The position numbers were made by a program, and so were the translations under genes. The notes beneath the pieces are model-generated. The model was not told the DNA's origin, did no database searches, and saw only the letters and a list, made by a program, of their open reading frames with translations. A stretch of 32,819 nt of DNA from Myxococcales bacterium (GTDB lineage Bacteria; Myxococcota_A; UBA9042): positions 1-32,819 of the forward strand of contig PBTG01000179.1 in NCBI GenBank assembly GCA_002726535.1. Reading direction: 5' to 3'. Of this stretch, positions 1 through 8,450 are shown piece after piece (positions within the stretch are counted from its first letter, which is position 1; every line of letters begins with the position of its first letter).

Positions 1-681
1 ATGAGCAATAGAGCCAATTTAGATCCCATGACCCTGCTCTCGAGGGCTTGGGCGACCTTTCAAACCAGACCCAAGCTGCTTGTGCCCATGACCTTGCTCT
101 TTGGCTCCGTGGTGACCGCCCAGAACTGGGGTGACGAGGGCTCTGGCGACGACATCGCTCTCGCCAAGATGATCGCTTTGGCCGTTGGGGGGCTGATTTT
201 CTTTGTCATCAAACTGTCCATCGCTGGTCCCCTGCGAGCCGGCTATGACATGGCTCTGCTTCGAATCACCAAGGGCGACCAGAGCGTTGAAGTCGGGGAC
301 TTTTTCGCTGGTTTCCACAAGGTCGTGCCGCTGGCCATCCTCGGACTTTTGCATGGCAGCATCATCACCGCGGGGATGTTGTGTTTGGTCGTCCCTGGCG
401 TGGTTTTGGCCCTTGGATTGTGGCCCTGCTACCTCCTTGCTATGGAGCAAGAGTTGTCGCCTATCGATGCGCTCAAAGCCGCTTGGCGGCTCACCCAGGG
501 TCACAAACTGGCGCTCTTTTGGTTGGTGATCGCCAGTTTTGGGGCGATTGTTGTCGGCTTGCTCGCTCTGGTCGTTGGCGTCTTCATCGCTGCACCGGTG
601 GTTCAATTGGCCTGGATCAATGCCTATGAGGAATTGCGCCAGGCATCGGCTGCGGACAACCAGTTGCAGGCAACCCTCTAA
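1..681 (+). CDS. Hypothetical multi-pass membrane protein
   Basis: 226-aa ORF starting at base 1 with several hydrophobic segments (LIFFVIKLSIAGPL, LAILGLLHGSIITAGMLCLVVPGVVLALGLWPCYLLA, LALFWLVIASFGAIVVGLLALVVGVFIAAPVV). The start lies at the window edge, so the true N-terminus is uncertain. Confidence 0.75.
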   Translation: MSNRANLDPMTLLSRAWATFQTRPKLLVPMTLLFGSVVTAQNWGDEGSGDDIALAKMIALAVGGLIFFVIKLSIAGPLRAGYDMALLRITKGDQSVEVGDFFAGFHKVVPLAILGLLHGSIITAGMLCLVVPGVVLALGLWPCYLLAMEQELSPIDALKAAWRLTQGHKLALFWLVIASFGAIVVGLLALVVGVFIAAPVVQLAWINAYEELRQASAADNQLQATL

Positions 682-747
682 GTGCCAGCGCCATTGCAGT
701 TGATCGCGGGCGACGCTCCGTAGCTTCGGGACAGGAGCCTTGCTACA

Positions 748-1644
748 GTGCGGCTGATGACTCCAGAGATGAACCAGATCCAGCACAACACGCCGCCGGC
801 TTGGCTCGGTCGGTCGCCTTGGGCATTGGTGCTCGATGTGATCGGTGGCTGGCGTGAAAATCGTGACAAGGTGCTCGAAGTCGCTCGGATGCTTGCTGCG
901 ATGCTGCGCCCTTCTGTGGTTCGCGAGCGGCTCGAACGTCTGCGCTCATTGGGTCACTGCGACGTCACGCCGACCTTGTCTCAGCTGCTCATCGCCTCTC
1001 GCGACCAACTGTCGTTTAGCTTGGGCGCTGACACCCGAGAGTTTTATCGCGCTCAAGGGATCCCCTGGATTTTCCATAACCTCCGCCGTTTTGTCGCTTA
1101 CCCGACCACGATGATGGATCCAATGGGGCTCTTTTCGTCTCGCGATACCATTATCCAACACATCTTGCAGACCTTTCATCGTCACGCCACCTACGACTTG
1201 GTTTTGCTCAGTGGCCACGAGGGTGGCCTCGATGAGATGGCTCGACAGCTCGATGAACTCTCATCGGGCCACCATCCCCATCAACGCTCACTGGACTCAC
1301 TCGTCGAAGACGGCTCGTACCACCAGCGTCTGCAACAAGACGTGCCTGAGTTCATCGCCAACCCGCTCATCGAGGCGCGTCCCATTCCAGACGGACTGTC
1401 GCAGAGCGCGCATTTGATGCTCGCGATGGACCAATTCAAGGATGTACGGGGCTACACGAGCTACGCTTCGCGCCTGCAGGCCGGCCCAGATGATGTGGTT
1501 TTGGCCTTCGCTCAGGTCGTGTTCAATGAGACCTTGGGAGAGATCTTTGGCCTTCGCTTGGGTCCTCAGACGCTGGCGGTGCAGGCCTGTGAGCCTGCCC
1601 TTGTACACAGACATCTGCCTCAGCACCCCTCGCTCACTTCATGA
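748..1644 (+). CDS. Hypothetical protein, family not recognised
   Basis: 298-aa ORF; the start may be GTG at 748 or ATG at 769. Tightly packed before the convergent GH31 gene (11-bp overlap of 3' ends). No motif I recognise. Confidence 0.7.
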   Translation: MRLMTPEMNQIQHNTPPAWLGRSPWALVLDVIGGWRENRDKVLEVARMLAAMLRPSVVRERLERLRSLGHCDVTPTLSQLLIASRDQLSFSLGADTREFYRAQGIPWIFHNLRRFVAYPTTMMDPMGLFSSRDTIIQHILQTFHRHATYDLVLLSGHEGGLDEMARQLDELSSGHHPHQRSLDSLVEDGSYHQRLQQDVPEFIANPLIEARPIPDGLSQSAHLMLAMDQFKDVRGYTSYASRLQAGPDDVVLAFAQVVFNETLGEIFGLRLGPQTLAVQACEPALVHRHLPQHPSLTS

Positions 1645-4351
1645 CGCCCGCAGCCTTGAGCTTGCTAACCAAGTCGGCGCCAACAGCTGAACCCTTCGGG
1701 TAAAATACCGCTGGCTCACCGATAGGCGCTTTGATCTTGACCGTCTCGCTGCCAAAGGCGCTGCCGTAGCTCTTACCTGACCATAAGTGCGTCCACTCAC
1801 CTTTGGGTAGGTAGAGGGTCTTGTCATAAGGACAAAATGGTTTGGTAAAGCATTTGTTCTTGATGGGCGCGACCAAGAACTGGTCGCCGAGCAAGAATTG
1901 GTCGTCGACAGTCCAAGCCTTGGCGTCGCCTGGGTAATGCAGAGCCAGATGCCTGACCACCGGCCAGCCTTTGCTCTCTGCGTCCTTAAAGAGCGTCTTG
2001 CGGTAGCTGGCCAGGGCTTTGAAGACCTTGGACATCCGCCCGAAGTGTTGCATGGCACTCTTGTCGGTATAGACCTGAGCGTTAATGCCAGGCTGATTGC
2101 CCTCATGGGTACGAAAGAGCGCTGTGAAGGCCGACATCTCCGCCCATCGCTTCAGTTGCTCAGATTCTCGCTTGTAGCCGAGGTTGTATTTGCTCAACGA
2201 GGTGTAGCCGCCGATGTCCGAATGGTTGAGCGAGATGCCCGACAGACCGCCGTTAATCAGCCCATGAAGCGCGCTCACCAAGCCGTCGTATTTGTCCCAG
2301 GTAGTCAGCTGGTCTCCTTGCCAGAAGAAGATCGCATGTTTGAGCGACTTGGTGTGCCCAGAGCGATGAAACACCAAGATCTCCCCATCTTTTCCAGCTT
2401 CTTTGACCGCCTCGCGGTTGACCTGAGCCCAGGCTACTGGGTAGCGGTTGTGCCACTGCTCACCTGTTTCGCCGGTAGACATGACCGCATCGAAGGGCAA
2501 GGCCTCGGCGAAGTCAGCCATCCAGCCGCTGCAGCCGGCGGCCTTGATCATCTCTTCTTTGATGATGGTCTTGAGCCAGGTGCGAGCTGCGGGCAAGCTC
2601 AAGTCGATCAGGCCGACGTCAAAGGCTGTTACGGGCAATAGGTAGACATCGCCCTTGGTGTTTTTCACGAAGTAGCCTTTGCTGGCGGCCTCCGCGTAGA
2701 GGTTCTTTTTGACCTTGGCGATCGCCGGGGTCACATCGCGGAGCATCGAGTTGATGTAGCAAAGCGTGCGGATGCCTTTGGTCTTGAGTCCGCCGACATA
2801 GTTCTTCCAGCCAGGGTGGTGGTAGGGATTCTCTGTCCAATTCCATAGCACTTGCTCGCCGATGAAGGTCTTGGCCACGCCCGACCAAGTCTGGTTCCAA
2901 ACGCCGGCAATCTCGACGCCGTTTTTCAGTAGGTCATCGACGATTGCGGTACTCTGGGTTAGCGGTCGAGCCAGCGCGACGATGGCGCCGTCGCCGGTCC
3001 AACTCGGCGGAGTTGGCATGCGGCCGGCGAAGTCTGTGAAGCGCTCGATCAACTCCAAAGGACTCTTGCCGTGCAAGATCCGACCGGTAAATGTCGTGTT
3101 GTGCACGTGCATATCAATGTGATCTTTGGGAGTGAAGTCAAACTCCGCGTAGACCGTGTCTTCGACGAAGAGCGAAGTCAGATTGTTGGTTAGGAAGTGC
3201 GGTGAGGCGAAGTAGGTCGTCGCTTCGGTGCCTGCGGAGCCCTTGGAGACCGCGTTGACCGCGGGACTGATCGGCAGGTGACCGCGACCTACGCCGCCCT
3301 CTTGCGCGATGACCGGGATGCTGCGGCCCTTGAGGTTCAGGCTGTCATGGGGGAATTGCTCACCCATGCCGTAGATGCGTTCGTCAGCGGCCGATCCGGC
3401 GTGCCACGTCAGACGATTGAATTTCGAGTTGTTGGTCACCACATGGACCTGTAGATGTCCGGAGATGGGCTGACAGATGTGGGCTTCGAAGGTGAGTCCT
3501 TTGCAATCGGCTTCGGCGTCTTCGAAGTCGCCCCGGAGCGCCAAGTTGTCGCCAACCACCGCTTGGGTCAGCAGACGCGCCTTCGAGCAGGTCACTTTAA
3601 CTTTGTCTTTGATGTCAAAAGAGCCCTGGTGCTCATGGACGTCTAGGAAGGTCTTCGAAGCTGACAGAAATCCGCCCGTGCTCGGCGATTGGTAGAGCAC
3701 GCGCTTGGGCTCGCTGACGTGTCGCACCTCGATCTTGGCTGCTGCGCTCGCCGACAGCGTAAAGTCACTGACCTGGATGGTGGCGCTAGGTAGGGCGCTG
3801 AAGGACCACTTCGACGCTCCCGAAAAATCACAGGGGTTTGGCATCGTCGCGCTGTCTGCTCCCCCACCATCGATGGCGATCAGGGTGTCGACACTCATGG
3901 CGGAGTCACCTGGGTCTTGGCCGTCGGCCATGGCGTCGCCGGTGCCTTGGGCAGCGTCCTGAGAGGCGGCGTCATCAACTACGCTCGCGTCTTGCACGAC
4001 GTCCGCTGGATCTTCGGCGTCCTCTGTCGCGTCGCTTTGGGTTTGCGTGTCGTCGTCGACGTCTTCGGCGCTTTGAACGTCCTGCACGGTATCTGAAGCG
4101 GTCTGTGTATCTTCACTGACGTCGCTCACGTCCGATTGAGTCGCTGCGCTATCGGCCGCGTCATCGGTGGCGTCATCGGTAGCGGCGTCGCTCGCTTGGG
4201 CATCGAGTTCCACGCTTGCGTCGCTCGCAGCGGCGTCCGTCGTTTGGTCTGTGTTGTCTGAGGCGTCATCACTGCAGGCCGTCAACGAGGTAAAAGCGAT
4301 CAACAAGACCGCAGCAAGCGGCTTTTCAAACGAGTACATCTGAAGCTCCAA
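1634..4351 (-). CDS. Glycoside hydrolase family 31 lipoprotein, sulfoquinovosidase (YihQ)-like
   Basis: Lipobox LTAC after a hydrophobic N-terminus; ~120-aa Asp/Ser/Ala/Thr-rich linker; GH31 core with GMGEQFPHDSLNLKGRSIPV, nucleophile region GCSGWMADFAEALPFD, acid/base region WQGDQLTTWD, LNHSDIGGYTS, FRTHEGNQPG, LYLPKGEWTHLWSGK and PIGEPAVFYPKGS. The segment order matches E. coli YihQ as I recall it. Confidence 0.9.
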   Translation of the reverse strand: MELQMYSFEKPLAAVLLIAFTSLTACSDDASDNTDQTTDAAASDASVELDAQASDAATDDATDDAADSAATQSDVSDVSEDTQTASDTVQDVQSAEDVDDDTQTQSDATEDAEDPADVVQDASVVDDAASQDAAQGTGDAMADGQDPGDSAMSVDTLIAIDGGGADSATMPNPCDFSGASKWSFSALPSATIQVSDFTLSASAAAKIEVRHVSEPKRVLYQSPSTGGFLSASKTFLDVHEHQGSFDIKDKVKVTCSKARLLTQAVVGDNLALRGDFEDAEADCKGLTFEAHICQPISGHLQVHVVTNNSKFNRLTWHAGSAADERIYGMGEQFPHDSLNLKGRSIPVIAQEGGVGRGHLPISPAVNAVSKGSAGTEATTYFASPHFLTNNLTSLFVEDTVYAEFDFTPKDHIDMHVHNTTFTGRILHGKSPLELIERFTDFAGRMPTPPSWTGDGAIVALARPLTQSTAIVDDLLKNGVEIAGVWNQTWSGVAKTFIGEQVLWNWTENPYHHPGWKNYVGGLKTKGIRTLCYINSMLRDVTPAIAKVKKNLYAEAASKGYFVKNTKGDVYLLPVTAFDVGLIDLSLPAARTWLKTIIKEEMIKAAGCSGWMADFAEALPFDAVMSTGETGEQWHNRYPVAWAQVNREAVKEAGKDGEILVFHRSGHTKSLKHAIFFWQGDQLTTWDKYDGLVSALHGLINGGLSGISLNHSDIGGYTSLSKYNLGYKRESEQLKRWAEMSAFTALFRTHEGNQPGINAQVYTDKSAMQHFGRMSKVFKALASYRKTLFKDAESKGWPVVRHLALHYPGDAKAWTVDDQFLLGDQFLVAPIKNKCFTKPFCPYDKTLYLPKGEWTHLWSGKSYGSAFGSETVKIKAPIGEPAVFYPKGSAVGADLVSKLKAAGVMK

Positions 4352-4504
4352 TCGTCGTGAATGTGTGAGATTACCGTAGTGTGCCGACTGTATCGACCTT
4401 ATAGCAACCTATCAGTTCAAAAACTTCCGAAATCAAAGGGCTTGTTGAAAAGATGAGGCCCTCAAAGGGTCGATGAGACTGTTGTCAGTCTTGGTCTTTG
4501 TCGG

Positions 4505-4538
4505 AGCCATTTGATGATTGTCAAAACGACAAATGGCT
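4505..4538. terminator. Hairpin downstream of the DUF3817 gene; possible terminator
   Basis: AGCCATTTG...CAAATGGCT, a 9-bp perfect inverted repeat (with an alternative inner TTGTC/GACAA stem), about 30 nt past the stop of the minus-strand DUF3817 gene. No clear U-tract. Confidence 0.35.
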
Positions 4539-4568
4539 GCGTTTCACAGAAATTTTCTTTCAATCGGG

Positions 4569-4856
4569 CTATTTTTTCCGGACGAGCTTTCGGTCTAGCC
4601 AGAAAGTGGCAAAGGGCACCAACGACGCGCCAAGAGCGAGCAACGTAAAGAGCAGTGACCAGCGCTCTTTGTGGCCGGCTCGCATGCAAAGCGCGACATA
4701 GGCGATGAAGAGTACCCCGTGGGCCCAACCAGTGAGTTTCACAGCGATGGCGATGCCCATCATATATTTCAATGGCATGGCGATAAAAAGCAGGACCAAG
4801 TACGACACACCTTCGATCCAGGCAATGGTACGAAATTGATTGAGAGCGCTTGTCAT
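4569..4856 (-). CDS. DUF3817-type small integral membrane protein
   Basis: MTSALNQFRTIAWIEGVSYLVLLFIAMPLKYMMGIAIAVKLTGWAHGVLFIAY...: EGxSYLxLLxxAMPLKY, GxAHGxLF pattern; GGAGGAGCT upstream of the ATG. Confidence 0.8.
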   Translation of the reverse strand: MTSALNQFRTIAWIEGVSYLVLLFIAMPLKYMMGIAIAVKLTGWAHGVLFIAYVALCMRAGHKERWSLLFTLLALGASLVPFATFWLDRKLVRKK

Positions 4857-5038
4857 AGCTCCTCCAGCGGGCCTTATTTCGGACACGAAAATCGTTCATT
4901 GAACCGGACTCGTCAACTCGCCGAGGGCGCGCAGGCGCCACACGATTGCCTCTGGGCAATGGTGCCTATCGTCGACATGTCGGCTCGATCTGAGCCAACT
5001 CTTGGCAATCTGCTGTCCTGCATTCATCCTAGGGATCG

Positions 5039-6436
5039 ATGAACGATTCACAGCGACCATTTCAAATCTTAGGTGTTCAGCAAGTTGCTGTTGGTAGCCT
5101 CGACAAGGGGCGCTTGCGGCGGCTGTGGGTTGAGTTGCTCGGCGCGGAGCCGCTCGGTACATATCGCTCCAGCAGCGAGAACGTCGATGAAGATATCTGT
5201 GCGGTGGGCCAAGGGTCCGCGCAAGTCGAAATCGATCTGATGCAACCCATCGATCCCGAGGGGCGCCCGCGGGTTCACAGCCCTGCGCTCAATCACGTCG
5301 GGTTGTGGGTCGATGATCTGCATGTCGCCCATCGATGGCTTAGCGAGCAAGGCGTGCGTTTTACGCCGGGCGGGATCCGCAAAGGTGCCGCGGGGCACGA
5401 CGTCTGCTTTATTCATCCGAAAGGCAACGAAGAGACACCGCTCAGCGGAGAGGGCGTACTCATCGAGTTGGTGCAGTGGCCAACCGGCGCCGATCTGAGC
5501 GTTGTGATTCCGGTTTTTGACGAACGTGAAAATCTGCGTCCGCTCTGTGAGCGTCTGGTCGCAGTGCTCGATACGCTGGGCAAGAGTTGGGAGGTCATCT
5601 TAGTCGATGACGGCTCTGAGGATGGCAGCGATGCCGTCCTCGATGAAATTGCCTCGACTGACGCTCGTCTGAAGGTGATCCATTTTCGACGTAACTTCGG
5701 CCAAACAGCGGCTCTCGCAGCTGGCTTTGAGGAGGCTTGCGGCGACATCGTGGTCGCGATGGACGCGGATCTGCAAAATGATCCACAGGACATCCCCGCG
5801 TTGCTCGGCAAACTCGCAGAAGGCTTCGATGTGGTCGCTGGATGGCGCAAAGATCGCAAAGACGCTCTGTTTAGTGTCACGCTGCCCTCTCGGATGGGCA
5901 ATTGGCTCATTGGCCGTGTCACAGGTGTTCGGCTACATGATTATGGATGCACGTTAAAGGTGTTTCGATCGGAGCTGCTCTCCGATGTTCGAATCTACGG
6001 GGAGATGCATCGATACCTACCGGTGTTTGCTCATCACGCAGGGGGGCGCATCGCTGAGATGCCCGTGCAACATCATCAACGCACCTGGGGTCGAAGCAAA
6101 TACTCGTTGTGGAAGACCTTTCGCGTCTTGCTCGACTTGCTGACCGTTCATTTCCTGGCGGCCTACGCCACCAAGCCGCTTTACTTCTTTGGTCGTCTGA
6201 CCATGAGCGCTTGGGTTGGCAGCTTGGGCTGTATCGGTTGGGCCGCTTACCGCAAATTCGCCGATGGTGAGTTCGTCAAAGATCAGCCGATTTTTATCCT
6301 GGGGATCTTTTTCGCTGCAGTTGGCCTACAACTGTTGGTGTTTGGTTTGCTCGCCGAATTGATGATGCGGACCTACTACGAAAGCCAAGGGCGACCGATC
6401 TATTTCGTCAGAAGTCGCAAAAACTTCAGCCCCTGA
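5039..6436 (+). CDS. VOC (glyoxalase/methylmalonyl-CoA epimerase-like) domain fused to a polyprenyl-phosphate GT2 glycosyltransferase
   Basis: N-terminal VOC repeats ([56 protein letters not shown]), then a DPM1/GtrB-like GT2 ([67 protein letters not shown]) and C-terminal TM segments, all in one frame. Confidence 0.9.
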   Translation: MNDSQRPFQILGVQQVAVGSLDKGRLRRLWVELLGAEPLGTYRSSSENVDEDICAVGQGSAQVEIDLMQPIDPEGRPRVHSPALNHVGLWVDDLHVAHRWLSEQGVRFTPGGIRKGAAGHDVCFIHPKGNEETPLSGEGVLIELVQWPTGADLSVVIPVFDERENLRPLCERLVAVLDTLGKSWEVILVDDGSEDGSDAVLDEIASTDARLKVIHFRRNFGQTAALAAGFEEACGDIVVAMDADLQNDPQDIPALLGKLAEGFDVVAGWRKDRKDALFSVTLPSRMGNWLIGRVTGVRLHDYGCTLKVFRSELLSDVRIYGEMHRYLPVFAHHAGGRIAEMPVQHHQRTWGRSKYSLWKTFRVLLDLLTVHFLAAYATKPLYFFGRLTMSAWVGSLGCIGWAAYRKFADGEFVKDQPIFILGIFFAAVGLQLLVFGLLAELMMRTYYESQGRPIYFVRSRKNFSP

Positions 6437-6463
6437 CTCCGTGCTGCGACACCCGAGGCGAAC

Positions 6464-8410
6464 ATGTGCGGCTTGACCGGATGGATCAGCACTGACCCTA
6501 AACGTTTCGGTGACGAAGCGGAGCGCAGCTTGCGGCCGATGCAGTTGGCGATCCGTCATCGAGGCCCAGATGGAATGGGCGCGCATATCGACCGACCCAC
6601 TACCGAACGTTCGCTCGGTGTGGCGATGGGGTTTGCTCGTCTCGCGATCCGCGACACCTTGCACGGCGCTCAGCCGATGATCGGCGGTCGCGTGGGGCAA
6701 AGCACAGTACTCAGTACGGTCAATGGGGAGATTTACTCCGAGGCCGAGCTCGACGTTGCGCTTGAAGCGAAAGGATATCGACGTCGAACAAAGTGCGATG
6801 CGGAGTTGGTCGCTCACGGAGCCCACTTGTGGTCCGACGCGGTATGGCCGCGACTCGAGGGGATGTTCGCCGCGGCGATCTGGGATCCACAGGCGCAGTC
6901 TTTGAGCTTGAGCCGGGATGAAACCGGAATGAAGCCGCTCTATGTGGCGCTCATTGACGATGGCAAGACAGCCATTTGGGGATCGGAGTTGGGAGCGATT
7001 TTGGCTCACCCTGGAGTCCGCCCAGAACTGGACCCGAGAGCGCTTCGCGCACTGCTCTGGCTGGATTATATTCCAGCCCCCGGCAGCTTGCTGCGAGGGG
7101 TGTACAAGCTCCCTCCAGGAGTCCGCTGGCGTATCAGCGCTGACACTCAAGGGATTTTGACGGTTGACGTGCAGCGCTGGGGTGCGCCAACGCCTGTTGG
7201 TGGGCAAGCGCCTGCAGATCCTTTGGCGGAGTTGGAGCGTCGACTCGAAGCGGCTGTTGTCAAACGACTCGTCAGTGACGTGCCGTTGTGTGTGTTTTTA
7301 TCCGGAGGCGTCGACAGTTCGTTGGTTGCCTTGATGGCCAGTCGGCACCTCGAGCAGCTCAACACGGTTTCGATTCGCTTCGAAGAGAGTTCTTTCGATG
7401 AGTCGCGTTATGCCCGAGAAGTCGCCTCTCAACTCGGCACCCGGCATCACGAGGTCCTCTTTCGAGCCGATGACGGCTTGGACGCCTTACGCCGTTGGTT
7501 GGCGAGCCCCTCGGAGCCACTTGCGGATCCTTCCCTACTGGTGACGACACATTTGTGTCGCCACGCATCGGAGCAATTTACCGTTGCGATCGGTGGAGAT
7601 GGTGGCGATGAGGCTTGGCTTGGCTATCCCACTTTTGCCGCCATGAGGCTCGGCTCGTTGCTTCAAAAAACTCCGATGGCGTTGAGAACGGGGCTCAGCG
7701 GAGCCCTCAATCGATTGTCTCCAGGAGACGCGAACATGCCTTGGGTTGAGTTGGCTCAACGCTTCGCTCGCGGTCTTACCGATCAACACTTGGCCAGGCA
7801 CCTGACCTGGATCGGTGGTCAGTCTTTGACCGATTCGATGGCTCTCGTCGATGCCCAAGTCGAGGTATCCGATTGGGACCGTCAGTTGGGGTGGGTCTCA
7901 GTGACGCAGTGGCTCGCTGAGTTGTCATCTCGTTTGCCCACCGGCCCTCAGGCCCTCACAGAGAGCGCTCTGTTGAGTCACACTTATTTGGCTGATGGCG
8001 TCCTGCAAAAGGTCGATCGCGCCTCAATGGCTTATGGCCTAGAGGTGCGCGCGCCATGGCTCGACCGCGGAGTCCGTCAGTTGGCGTGTAGTCTCGAGCC
8101 CCGTCAGCATCGTCGGGGACGCCGCGGCAAGCTGCTACCGCGAGCCCTGGCCGATCGATATCTACCCGCTCACGTCGCTCGTCGAGCTAAGAAGGGGTTT
8201 GGTGTCCCCTTGGCCGCGTGGTTGCGTGGCCCCTTGCGAACAGAACTGAGCTCCGACCTTGCTCCAGAGTCTATCGAAGCGATCCCGGGAATCGAACATC
8301 GTGATGTCAGCGCGTTGATGGATGCACACCTCACCGGTCGGGCCAATCACCACAAAACACTACTGGCTCTGTGGCGAGTGAGTCGCTGGTGGGCAACGAT
8401 TCGCTCTTGA
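6464..8410 (+). CDS. asnB: Asparagine synthase (glutamine-hydrolysing), class II amidotransferase
   Basis: MCGLTGWIS N-terminus (Cys2 nucleophile), RHRGPDGMG, GFARLAIRD, NGEIY, PP-loop CVFLSGGVDSSLVALMASRH, GGDGGDEAWLGYPT, KVDRASMAYGLEVRAPWLD. Confidence 0.93.
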   Translation: MCGLTGWISTDPKRFGDEAERSLRPMQLAIRHRGPDGMGAHIDRPTTERSLGVAMGFARLAIRDTLHGAQPMIGGRVGQSTVLSTVNGEIYSEAELDVALEAKGYRRRTKCDAELVAHGAHLWSDAVWPRLEGMFAAAIWDPQAQSLSLSRDETGMKPLYVALIDDGKTAIWGSELGAILAHPGVRPELDPRALRALLWLDYIPAPGSLLRGVYKLPPGVRWRISADTQGILTVDVQRWGAPTPVGGQAPADPLAELERRLEAAVVKRLVSDVPLCVFLSGGVDSSLVALMASRHLEQLNTVSIRFEESSFDESRYAREVASQLGTRHHEVLFRADDGLDALRRWLASPSEPLADPSLLVTTHLCRHASEQFTVAIGGDGGDEAWLGYPTFAAMRLGSLLQKTPMALRTGLSGALNRLSPGDANMPWVELAQRFARGLTDQHLARHLTWIGGQSLTDSMALVDAQVEVSDWDRQLGWVSVTQWLAELSSRLPTGPQALTESALLSHTYLADGVLQKVDRASMAYGLEVRAPWLDRGVRQLACSLEPRQHRRGRRGKLLPRALADRYLPAHVARRAKKGFGVPLAAWLRGPLRTELSSDLAPESIEAIPGIEHRDVSALMDAHLTGRANHHKTLLALWRVSRWWATIRS

Positions 8411-8450
8411 ATCTTGGTCTTGCTCGCCAAGGTCCGCTAAGCTCTGTGTC

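Noticed and set aside
19-786. 255-aa minus-strand ORF
   Set aside because: Antisense to the membrane protein at 1-681; low-complexity, Gln/His/Arg-rich translation typical of a GC-rich shadow frame.
5413-5922. 169-aa minus-strand ORF
   Set aside because: Antisense to the GT2 catalytic domain; Ser/Arg-rich shadow frame.
6326-7207. 293-aa minus-strand ORF
   Set aside because: Lies antisense to asnB and the end of the VOC-GT2 gene, both of which have strong motif support; no recognisable domain.
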